Assembly: GCA_903883645.1 (NCBI GenBank)
Contig: CAISBR010000058.1
Location: forward strand, 1 to 63,318
Direction of reading: 5' to 3'
Length of the DNA stretch: 63,318 bases
DNA from: an uncultured Myxococcales bacterium
GTDB taxonomy: Bacteria > Myxococcota_A > UBA9042
Shown: piece by piece, positions 33,941 through 41,406 of the stretch
How the letters are laid out: each line of letters opens with the position of its first letter
How positions within the stretch are numbered: the stretch's first letter is position 1
Made by a program: the position numbers and the translations under genes
The notes under the pieces: generated by a model
Seen by the model: only the letters and a program-made list of their open reading frames with translations
Database searches by the model: none
Told to the model about the DNA's origin: nothing

Positions 33941-36001
33941 CTACGTAGCACAGCGCCGTCGCAGCAACCAGGCACAGCCTAAGGCTAGTAACCCCGCGCT
34001 CGACCAGGGCAATGGACCGCTACTGCCGCTACTGCCGCTGCTGCAGCCACCGCCGCGCACGGCCACGCTGCTCGCACTCTCGCTTGGGACTGTGTCGCTT
34101 GGGACTGTGTCGCTTGGGGCTGTGTCGCCTAGGCCGGTGTCGCTGCTGACCGCGTCGACCCCGCTGGCATCGCCGCCCTTGGCGTCGCCCACGCCGCAAC
34201 CGGGCAGACTCGCGCCGTTTGGCCCTAAGTCGGTGCTGCCGTCGCAGTCGTCGTCTTGGCCGTTGCAGACCTCTTGCCCGGTTTGGCAAGCGCCGAAGTG
34301 GCAGGAGGCGTCGCAGCTGCGGGTGCCCACGCTGCCGCACGACGTTGCGCAAGTCGCGTCGGCGCCTAGGCTTGTGGCGCTGCACTCGTAGCCGAGCGCG
34401 CTCGGGTCGAGCACGACGCGGCCCCAGCCGTAGGCGGTGTCGGGGTGGGCTTCGCCCATAGCGATGGCGGTGTCGCGCATTTCAAAGACGATGTCGGCGG
34501 GGGCGCGGCCGGTGGCGCTGATCCAGTCCGCTAAGACGCCAGCGGCGTGCGGGCACGAAGCCGAGGTGCCATAAAACGCGCCTTGGGTGGTCGAGACGCC
34601 CGTAGGTGCCATGATTTCAGGCTTTTGCCGGTCGTCGGGCGTGGGGCCGTAGCTGCTGTAGGTTTCAAGCGGGCCCTTGTCGTAGTGGCCGGCGAAGAGC
34701 GCCCCAACGGTCAGCACGCCTTTGCACGACGCTGGGTCGTACACGTTGCCGTTTTGGTGCCAGACCGAGAACGAGCCGTTGCCGTAACCCATCGACACAA
34801 TACGCAGTTTCATGCCTTCGGGCATCTTGGTCTTGGCGCGGACCTGCAGCGCGTACTTGCCCGAGTTTTCGACCGCGAACACCACCTGCTCGAGCGGCGC
34901 GATATTCTTGCCCTGCTTCATCTTGCTTTCGTCGACCTTTTGCCAGGTTCCGTCCTTTTCGAACCAGAGCTCTAGGTCCAGGTCCGTGGTGCGGTCGGTA
35001 TAGTCGTCCCAGTCGAGGGTCATCTGGATCTGACCGTGATACCCTGGAAAGTAAAGCTTTTCGACGCCGGGCTGAAATTCGTGCAAGCCATTGCCGTCGC
35101 TATCGACAAAGGGGGCGCGGTAGAAGCTGCCGCCACCCGAATTGCCCGCCGCATTGACCCAGGCGACCCCGGCGCTGCGGACCAAGTCCGTGACTTCGCA
35201 GAGCTTTCCCTCGTGGCGGCCAAAGCTCATGCCCATCCAGATGACGGAGTGGCTGACGACCTGAATTCCCTTGGGATTACCCTTCTGCCCCACGGTCTTG
35301 GCGAACGACTGAATGGCGGCGACCGTCGAGGTTTTGATCGGCAGAATCGCGGTGCCGGGGGCGGTATCGGCCACGACTTCGCAGCACATGGTGCCGTGGG
35401 CGCCGTCGCCCGTCAGCACGGGGCCGGCCAGATAGGGTACTTCGCCAGCATCGACAGAGGCTTGCAAGCTGTCGAAGCCCTCGTCGACCACGGCCACCAC
35501 GGTGCCCGTACCATCGGCGCTGAGGCAGGCGATCTCGCTGGTGCGCAGATCGACGGCCCCTTCGCTCTGCACCGGCCCCGTCGCCGGCCAGGGGCGCTGC
35601 GGCAGCTGGGCGAAAGCAATCTCGGGGTGGCGGGCGAGCCACGGCTCCACAGCCTGCAGGGGCAGCCACACGTCGGCCAGGTCCAGACCCAGCACGGCCA
35701 CTTCACCCGAAAAGTCAGCCAGATCGCGCAGATCAAGGTCGTCGACCAAGTGACCGGCAGGCACCTCGATCTGCACCCGCCAGCGCCCGTGCAGCCGGTC
35801 GCCCTGGATGAGGGCACGCGAATGGCGAGCTACCCGTTCAAGCTCTTTCAGATCACGGTGTTGCCAGGCCTCGACCGCCTCGCTCAAGTGGCCACCAATA
35901 CGCGCTGTCGCCGTTGCCGTGCGGGGATGCGCACGTGCGGACGGCGCGCCAAACGACGCAATGAGTAGGGTCAGGAGCAGCACGCGAAGCATAGCAGGCA
36001 T
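33941..36001 (-). CDS. Subtilisin-like serine protease (S8) with MopE-type motif and MYXO-CTERM tail
   Basis: 686 residues. A signal peptide (LRVLLLTLLIASFGAPSARA) precedes the catalytic triad: D173 in VVAVVDEGFDS, H202 in GAHGTMCCE and S480 in YGTSASCPHAAG; WVNAAGNSGGGSF carries the oxyanion Asn. After the protease domain come TCATSCGSVGTRSCDASC and EVCNGQDDDCDGSTDLG, a MopE-like metal-binding module. Next is a 15-bp-encoded Ser/Asp/Thr linker (SDTAPSDTVPSDTVPS), then GGGCSSGSSGSSG, a single hydrophobic helix and RRR: the layout of a MYXO-CTERM anchor that is processed at the Cys. The protease is expected to be displayed on the cell surface. The start is taken at 36001; 35992 is an alternative. 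Confidence 0.92.
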   Translation of the reverse strand: MPAMLRVLLLTLLIASFGAPSARAHPRTATATARIGGHLSEAVEAWQHRDLKELERVARHSRALIQGDRLHGRWRVQIEVPAGHLVDDLDLRDLADFSGEVAVLGLDLADVWLPLQAVEPWLARHPEIAFAQLPQRPWPATGPVQSEGAVDLRTSEIACLSADGTGTVVAVVDEGFDSLQASVDAGEVPYLAGPVLTGDGAHGTMCCEVVADTAPGTAILPIKTSTVAAIQSFAKTVGQKGNPKGIQVVSHSVIWMGMSFGRHEGKLCEVTDLVRSAGVAWVNAAGNSGGGSFYRAPFVDSDGNGLHEFQPGVEKLYFPGYHGQIQMTLDWDDYTDRTTDLDLELWFEKDGTWQKVDESKMKQGKNIAPLEQVVFAVENSGKYALQVRAKTKMPEGMKLRIVSMGYGNGSFSVWHQNGNVYDPASCKGVLTVGALFAGHYDKGPLETYSSYGPTPDDRQKPEIMAPTGVSTTQGAFYGTSASCPHAAGVLADWISATGRAPADIVFEMRDTAIAMGEAHPDTAYGWGRVVLDPSALGYECSATSLGADATCATSCGSVGTRSCDASCHFGACQTGQEVCNGQDDDCDGSTDLGPNGASLPGCGVGDAKGGDASGVDAVSSDTGLGDTAPSDTVPSDTVPSESASSVAVRGGGCSSGSSGSSGPLPWSSAGLLALGCAWLLRRRCAT
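34081..34140 (-). repeat. 15-bp tandem repeat in the protease C-terminal linker
   Basis: Units at 34081-34095, 34096-34110, 34111-34125 and 34126-34140; the first two are identical, the others drift. Read on the minus strand they encode the SDTVP-type linker that links the MopE-type module to the membrane tail. The period of five codons preserves the frame. Confidence 0.9.
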
Positions 36002-36071
36002 CGGGGGTCCCAAGCGGCGCAGCGCCGCCAGCAGTGTCGCACATTCTAGACCCGGCGGCGACGCAAAAGCG

Positions 36072-37733
36072 TTACGACAAGGGCTTGCCCAAGTCGGTGG
36101 CGACGCGGCGTGCGGCCAATTCGCCCGAGCGCAGCGCCCCAAAGACGCCGTGGCCCGCGCGGGTCGAGGCGCCGCACTGGTAAAGGCCAAAAATCGGGCC
36201 GCGGTAACTGGGGCGGTTCTCCATGAATTGATTGGGCGTGGCCGCGATGCCGTAGCCGGTACCGCCGCTGGCGCGGGCAAAGCGGTAGTGGGTGATCGGC
36301 GTCGAGCTCTCGGCGAACACGACCTTGCCCTGGGCGGCCGGCAGCAACTCGCCTACCCGACGCAACATGTCGGCCTCGACGCGGGCCTTGGCCTGCAGAT
36401 ACGCGTCGCGCTTGCGGTACTCGCCCGACTCGACCTCGACGGCGGTCACGCCCCAGGCTTCGGGACTGGCGGGCACAAGCGTCATCGCCTCGACGGTGCT
36501 GCAACCAAGGGGCGCATGTCCGCTTGTGTGCGGGTCTTTTTGGCTACCGCTCGTCAAATAGCAGCCCGCCGGCACAAAGCCGGGCGCGGGGGTGGCGGCG
36601 CGCTCGTAGAAGTCTTCGACATCGGTTGAATCGAACTGCCAAAAGTTAGTCGCTTGGCCGGGCGCAACGTGCAAGTCGGCCTGCACACCAAAGAAACTGA
36701 GCCAAAGCGCGCCACCCATCACCCACTGGTCGGCGCGGCGCTGCGCCTCGACGGGCAAGTGCTCGCGCCCCAGCAGCTCGAGCCAGGTCTTCTTGATATC
36801 CGCATTCGAAAGCACAGCCCGCGCCCGCACTTGCGCCCCCGGCTGGCCGCCCTGCCCCTCTAAGACAATACCCACCGCCCGGCCACTTTCGACCAGAATC
36901 TTCTGCACACCGTGGCGCAAGTGAATCGTTCCGCCCAGTTGCTCGATGCGCTCGCCCAAGCGGTCGGCGAGCACCTGGCCGCCACCCACCGGGTAGTAGG
37001 CGCCGTGCAGATAGTGGTCCATCAGCCCCGCGTGCAGCAGCGCCGATGCCTGCGTCGGCCGCACCCCATAATCCCCTGATTCTCCAACCAAAACCGCGCG
37101 AAGCAGCGGGTCACGGGTACAGTCATCGAGCAACTGCGCCACCGTGGCCGAGCGATAGCGCGCCACCAAACGGCCGTGCAGCGCGACCTGGAGCAGAGTC
37201 TTCATGCCCGGCTTCTCGGTCGCGCCGCCAATCAACTGGCCAATTTCGCGCAAGAAACGGCAGTAGTGGTCAATACCCTTGCGCTCGCTCGGAAAGGTTT
37301 GCAGCAGCCGCTCGCGATAGGCGTCCAGCCCGCGCGGCACGCGAAAGCGCAGACCAGGAAACACAAGAGTATCAAAGCCATCTTGGTCCATGGCCTGAAA
37401 CGCGATGCCCTCGACACCCGCATTGCGCAGCAGCGTGGGAATGCCGCCACCCGGCTCGCAGTCGCCCAGATAATGCAGGCCAATGTCGAAGCGCCAGCGC
37501 TCGCCGGTGCGGCCCCGCTCAAACATCGTCGCACAGCCGCCCGCCACGTAGTGCTGGTCGAAACAGGCGACCTTGAGCCCTGCCTGCGCCAGCCGCGCCG
37601 CGCTCTGCAAACCGCCCAGCCCGCAGCCAATAATGGCCACATCGACCTGCTCGGGCACCGGCGCGCGCACCCGCCGGGTCGTGTGGTGCAGCGGACTCTG
37701 CAATTCGTGTTGCATCATAGAGTTGACACCCAT
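36072..37733 (-). CDS. FAD-dependent oxidoreductase, retinol-saturase/carotenoid-desaturase-like
   Basis: 553 residues. The Rossmann motif is VDVAIIGCGLGGLQSAARLA with the acidic end of beta strand 2 replaced by FDQHYVAGG, followed by RFDIGLHYLG; this wording is closest to retinol saturases and to the CrtI/phytoene desaturase clan. Near the C-terminus GPIFGLYQCGASTRAGHGVF gives the second FAD contact. A role in polyene or lipid double-bond chemistry is inferred; no carotenoid genes are in the window. GAGG lies six bases before the ATG. It follows recO by six bases, probably as part of the same transcript. Confidence 0.82.
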   Translation of the reverse strand: MGVNSMMQHELQSPLHHTTRRVRAPVPEQVDVAIIGCGLGGLQSAARLAQAGLKVACFDQHYVAGGCATMFERGRTGERWRFDIGLHYLGDCEPGGGIPTLLRNAGVEGIAFQAMDQDGFDTLVFPGLRFRVPRGLDAYRERLLQTFPSERKGIDHYCRFLREIGQLIGGATEKPGMKTLLQVALHGRLVARYRSATVAQLLDDCTRDPLLRAVLVGESGDYGVRPTQASALLHAGLMDHYLHGAYYPVGGGQVLADRLGERIEQLGGTIHLRHGVQKILVESGRAVGIVLEGQGGQPGAQVRARAVLSNADIKKTWLELLGREHLPVEAQRRADQWVMGGALWLSFFGVQADLHVAPGQATNFWQFDSTDVEDFYERAATPAPGFVPAGCYLTSGSQKDPHTSGHAPLGCSTVEAMTLVPASPEAWGVTAVEVESGEYRKRDAYLQAKARVEADMLRRVGELLPAAQGKVVFAESSTPITHYRFARASGGTGYGIAATPNQFMENRPSYRGPIFGLYQCGASTRAGHGVFGALRSGELAARRVATDLGKPLS

Positions 37734-37739
37734 CGGGCC

Positions 37740-38501
37740 TCAGTCGAGCCCGAGCATGTGGCTGCGCAGCGCCCGCTCCGCGCGCCCGGCCTGGGGGACC
37801 GCCTGGCGCAGTAGCCGCTGCATGCGATCTTCGACAAGGCTGCGCCCGGTCGCGGGAATTAGCAACGCGGACGCGCGGTCGAGGGCCATCACGCTCGCTT
37901 GCAACTGCGCCAGCACGAGGTACGGGGTGGCCTCGCGCTGGGTAGGCGAGCAGTGCGGACACAGCAGCCCGTGGCCATCGGGGTCCCAGTGACCCACTGG
38001 CTGCACGTCGCCACTGCAGCGGCCGCAAATCAGTAGGTCGGGCAGCAGCCCAAGGACCCGCAACAATGCAGCCTCGGACGCCAGTTTTAGGGGAGGCAGG
38101 TCTTCGGCCACGGTCCGACCCGCACACCACGGCACACACGCGGTCAGCCAGCGGAGCAACTGCGGGTCGGCGTGCTCGGGCTGCGACACATGGGCAGCCA
38201 GCTCACACAGGTAGCTCGCCAGGCACAGCGCCCCGTATTCCACATCGGTCCCAAGCAAGTCGCGCTCAAGCTCGGCGCCTGTCAGCGTGGCCAGGCTGCC
38301 GTGGCGCTTTAGATCGACAAGCACTTGCAGCTGGCAAAACGGCCGCAGCACCCCGGCAAAGCGCTTGCGACTCGACCGCGCGCTGCGGGCCAGCACATCC
38401 AGGCGGCCGCGATCTGCCGTCAGCAGGGCGACGATCAGGTCGGCCTCTCCATAGTTCTGCACCCGGACCACGACGGCCGGCGAAATCAGCTGCGATGGCA
38501 T
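37740..38501 (-). CDS. recO: DNA repair protein RecO
   Basis: 253 residues. RecO helps RecR load RecA onto SSB-coated single strands in gap repair. The N-terminal OB fold is seen in PAVVVRVQNYGEADLIVALL, then GRLDVLARSARSSRKRFAGV. Four cysteines in CGRCSGDV and CPHC form the zinc site that is common but not universal in the family. It is preceded on the same strand by the RodZ-like gene (43-base gap) and followed by the FAD enzyme. The size and motifs match the family. Confidence 0.93.
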   Translation of the reverse strand: MPSQLISPAVVVRVQNYGEADLIVALLTADRGRLDVLARSARSSRKRFAGVLRPFCQLQVLVDLKRHGSLATLTGAELERDLLGTDVEYGALCLASYLCELAAHVSQPEHADPQLLRWLTACVPWCAGRTVAEDLPPLKLASEAALLRVLGLLPDLLICGRCSGDVQPVGHWDPDGHGLLCPHCSPTQREATPYLVLAQLQASVMALDRASALLIPATGRSLVEDRMQRLLRQAVPQAGRAERALRSHMLGLD

Positions 38502-38544
38502 GGTGTTACGCGGCGTTGGCTAGGAATGTCGCTTGCGGTCGAGC

Positions 38545-39105
38545 TCACCGGCGCGTTTCGCCCTCGCGACCAGGCAGCGGTGGCAAGCCTGAGCTGCGCG
38601 GGGCCACCGGGGCAGGAGCAGCGGGACCGATCGCCGTCGCCGCGCCATTGGCCGGGGCCAGGATCTCGGGGCGGGCCACGCTCGGCTTTTGCCGCTTGCT
38701 CACAGACCACATAAAAATCAAGGCGATCGCAGCCGTAGCCACCAGCATCAGCGTCGAGGCCGTCGACAGCGACCGACCCCGTGGCTCGCGATCGCGCATG
38801 TAGTCGGGCGACGCCGCATCGGCGGCCAGCTCGTCGGCCAGCGCTTGCCGCACAGCCAGTTGGCTTTCGTAGGCGTCGAGCACGGCGTCGGCATCCAGCT
38901 CGAGAAACCCGGCATAGATCTTTAAGAAACCGCGCGCATAAACGGGCGCGGGCAGGTCTTCGAAACGGTCTTCTTCCAGCGCCTCGAGCACGGTACGGGT
39001 CAAGCGCGTCGCACGCGTCACGACCTCGAGGCTCACGCCCCGCGCCGCGCGCCGCTGCTGCAGTCGCTCGCCTACTGTGCCGTTCATGGCCGGAGTTCCG
39101 TGCAT
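38545..39105 (-). CDS. RodZ-like membrane HTH protein
   Basis: 186 residues. The first 75 form an HTH_25 domain: VGERLQQRRAARGVSLEVVT, then LEALEEDRFEDLPAPVYARG and FLKIYAGFLELDADAVL, the pattern of RodZ, the cytoskeletal partner of MreB. A single transmembrane helix follows (STLMLVATAAIALIFMWSVS), and then a short Pro/Ala tail; the usual periplasmic DUF4115 domain of RodZ is missing. So it may be a stripped RodZ or a membrane-bound regulator. It starts at 39105 or 39087. A strong promoter-like site lies about 40 bases upstream (see below). Confidence 0.8.
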   Translation of the reverse strand: MHGTPAMNGTVGERLQQRRAARGVSLEVVTRATRLTRTVLEALEEDRFEDLPAPVYARGFLKIYAGFLELDADAVLDAYESQLAVRQALADELAADAASPDYMRDREPRGRSLSTASTLMLVATAAIALIFMWSVSKRQKPSVARPEILAPANGAATAIGPAAPAPVAPRSSGLPPLPGREGETRR

Positions 39106-39146
39106 CGACGCCGCTTCGCTCTTGGCAACTTGAGTACAACTCGTGA

Positions 39147-39174
39147 ATAATAAATACTATTTATGCACTTTCAA
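39147..39174 (-). promoter_or_regulatory. Predicted sigma-70-type promoter of the rodZ-like/recO cluster with palindromic operator-like site
   Basis: Reading leftwards: TTGAAA (39174-39169), a 16-base spacer, TATTAT (39152-39147). It lies about 40 bases before the RodZ-like start, in a locally AT-rich island. The perfect palindrome ATAAATA-C-TATTTAT (39150-39164) covers the -10 box and most of the spacer, a typical position for a repressor operator. The repressor is unknown. Confidence 0.55.
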
Positions 39175-39332
39175 CAACTTGCGAACAGGGTCTAGCCACC
39201 GCAAGCCAGTCGGGTGTGATACACGCATCTAGGGGTCTCTGGCAAGGTGCCCGCGCCGCTTCAGACAAAGATGTTACATTCGATTATCGCAAAGCCAAGC
39301 CCAAACGGGCGGTTTCGTACTCTGCCCCTCGC

Positions 39333-41318
39333 CTAGCCGTCGAGCCGGCGCAGGGCCTCGACCGGCGAACGCACCGAAGCCCGCGACGCCGCCAGCCAGG
39401 CCGCCGCAAGGGTCAACACCACCGCCGCGCCACCCGCCAAGGCAAAGGCCTGCGCCTCCGCCTGCACCGGCAGTCGGCTAATCAAATACACAGAAGGATC
39501 AAGCGGATAACCCACCACATCGAGCAGCCAGCAGCACAACCCACCCACCGCCAAGCCGATGAGCGTGCCGGCCAAACCGACCACCAGCCCCTGCACAAAG
39601 AACACGGAAGCGACCGAACGGCGGGTGCTGCCCATGGCGCGCAGAATGGCGATATCGCGGGCGCGCTCGTGCACGATCACGGCCTGCGTGCCCACCACGT
39701 TGAGCGCCGCCACCAGCACAATAATAAATGGAAACAGTGACATAGCAACTTTTTGCATGCGCGCCGCGTCGAAGATGTTGCGGTTCATCTCCTCCCAATC
39801 GATGACGCGGTACAGGCCTTGCGCGCGCGGGCGACTCTGGCGCATGGCCCGCAAACCGCTGCCCCAGTTGTCGATGATCGCGAGGGAGTCGTTGGGAGGC
39901 CGCACGTCGAGTCCCGCCGCGCTGCCGTTGGCCAGATCGTTCAGGCGCCGGTCGAGGTCGCGGGCGTCACCCAGCAGATCAGCAAAATCCGCAGGCTCGA
40001 CGGCAGCTTTGTACCGGTCGATCTCGCGGGTGGCCAAGATCGGGTCTTCGACGCGGGCCTCGACCCAGCGGGCAATATCGCCCCGCCCAAGAAAGCGCTG
40101 GGCCACGGCAAAATCGACAAGAGCTAGGCGCTGATCGTGGTCGTGAAAGCCCGTGCGCAGGATTGCCGACACGCGAAAACGCCCGCTGGCACTGCCCTCG
40201 CTGCCCTCGCCCACCCGATCGAGGCCGCGGAGTGGACTGACCGCGCGCACCTCGTCGCCGACCTTGACCGCCAGACGCTTGGCCAGACCCTCGCCGACTG
40301 CCGCAGCCGGCAACTCGGACGGCAGCGCCAGCCAGCCGTGGGGCGCAACTTCGGGCCGACCCAGCGGATCTCGAATATCAAGCGAACGATCCGGCGCAGC
40401 CAGGACCGCCACCGCCGCCGCCGTTGGCGCCAAGTCATCGCCCAACTCGGGGGCCAGCGCCGCCGTACTACCCCAAACAACCACGGCACAAGCCGTTCCT
40501 GCCCCTAGGGTTACCTTCTGTTGCAGCTGAACGCCAGCGCTTTGCCAAGTCAGCAGGTAGTCGCCAGCCAACGCTTCCCACGTGGCCAACTCACCGCAGT
40601 TGCTGCGCTCGACGGCGCGCATCGGCTCGACCCCTTCAGCCTGGCGCAAATAGATAGAACCTTGGACTTTTGAACCCTTAGCGCAGGTCTCCGCGTCGAT
40701 CACCACCAGCGAGCCCAGGGCGCCCGCCACCGGCAACAGCGGCACCGGCCGCACCGCATCGCCCGGCCCCACCACCAGCACATGCCGCGCACCAGCAATA
40801 CCGGGTTTTAGCTGCAGTTTATCGCCTGTTAGCGTCCACTCGGGCCGTTCGCCGCGGGTATCGAGCTTGCCGGCGATCAGCGCACCCGGGGGCAAGTCGG
40901 CCAAAATATCGGGTTGGACACCGCGCACGATCGCGCCAGCCCGGCCTTGCGCCGCACTCAGCATCATGTCGTCGTACGTCGCGGGCCCGGCATGGCGAAC
41001 CCCGGGCGCGGTGCGCAACCGAGCCGCCACGGTGCGCCAATCGCGCAGGTCAACCCCGCGTTGCATCACCACAATATGCGGATAGCTGGCCAAAATGCGA
41101 TCGCGAAAGGCGGTCTGGAAGCCGGTATTGACCGCCAGCACCACGATGAGCGCCGCGACGCCGAGCGCAATACCAGCAATCGAAAGCGTAGTAACCAGCG
41201 ACAGTTGCGCACTACGCCGCGACCGCAGCAGTCGACCCGCCATAAGCAGTTCGAACCAGCGCAGCGCCGGCTTGCGCGGCAGCCGCGGCATCTGGAGCGG
41301 GGCAGAAGAAACGGGCAT
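39333..41318 (-). CDS. LolC/LolE-like FtsX-family ABC transporter permease with large periplasmic domain
   Basis: 661 residues, well above the roughly 400 of LolC/LolE. The first helix and following loop (SLVTTLSIAGIALGVAALIV) and the last three helices (LNVVGTQAVIVHERARDIAI then LRAMGSTRRSVASVFFVQGL and so on) are those of the LolCDE/FtsX permease group; ILRAMGSTRRS is the cytoplasmic coupling helix for the ATPase. Between them lies an extracytoplasmic region of about 450 residues, longer than normal, where lipoprotein binding would happen. No LolD ATPase gene is adjacent, so the partner is encoded elsewhere. It probably releases lipoproteins or another envelope molecule from the inner membrane. 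It is divergent from the Ig-like lipoprotein gene. Confidence 0.85.
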   Translation of the reverse strand: MPVSSAPLQMPRLPRKPALRWFELLMAGRLLRSRRSAQLSLVTTLSIAGIALGVAALIVVLAVNTGFQTAFRDRILASYPHIVVMQRGVDLRDWRTVAARLRTAPGVRHAGPATYDDMMLSAAQGRAGAIVRGVQPDILADLPPGALIAGKLDTRGERPEWTLTGDKLQLKPGIAGARHVLVVGPGDAVRPVPLLPVAGALGSLVVIDAETCAKGSKVQGSIYLRQAEGVEPMRAVERSNCGELATWEALAGDYLLTWQSAGVQLQQKVTLGAGTACAVVVWGSTAALAPELGDDLAPTAAAVAVLAAPDRSLDIRDPLGRPEVAPHGWLALPSELPAAAVGEGLAKRLAVKVGDEVRAVSPLRGLDRVGEGSEGSASGRFRVSAILRTGFHDHDQRLALVDFAVAQRFLGRGDIARWVEARVEDPILATREIDRYKAAVEPADFADLLGDARDLDRRLNDLANGSAAGLDVRPPNDSLAIIDNWGSGLRAMRQSRPRAQGLYRVIDWEEMNRNIFDAARMQKVAMSLFPFIIVLVAALNVVGTQAVIVHERARDIAILRAMGSTRRSVASVFFVQGLVVGLAGTLIGLAVGGLCCWLLDVVGYPLDPSVYLISRLPVQAEAQAFALAGGAAVVLTLAAAWLAASRASVRSPVEALRRLDG

Positions 41319-41406
41319 GATGGTGCGGCTTGGCCAGCGGCGGATCGGTAAGTCGACCGGGCCCGCGCAAAGTGGCAGAAAGCCACGCCAAGCGCAAGCG
41401 GAGCGA

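Noticed and set aside
33576..34391. Long plus-strand frame over the Uma2 remnant and the protease gene end
   Set aside because: Only its middle part matches Uma2 (after a frameshift); the rest is antisense to the subtilisin.
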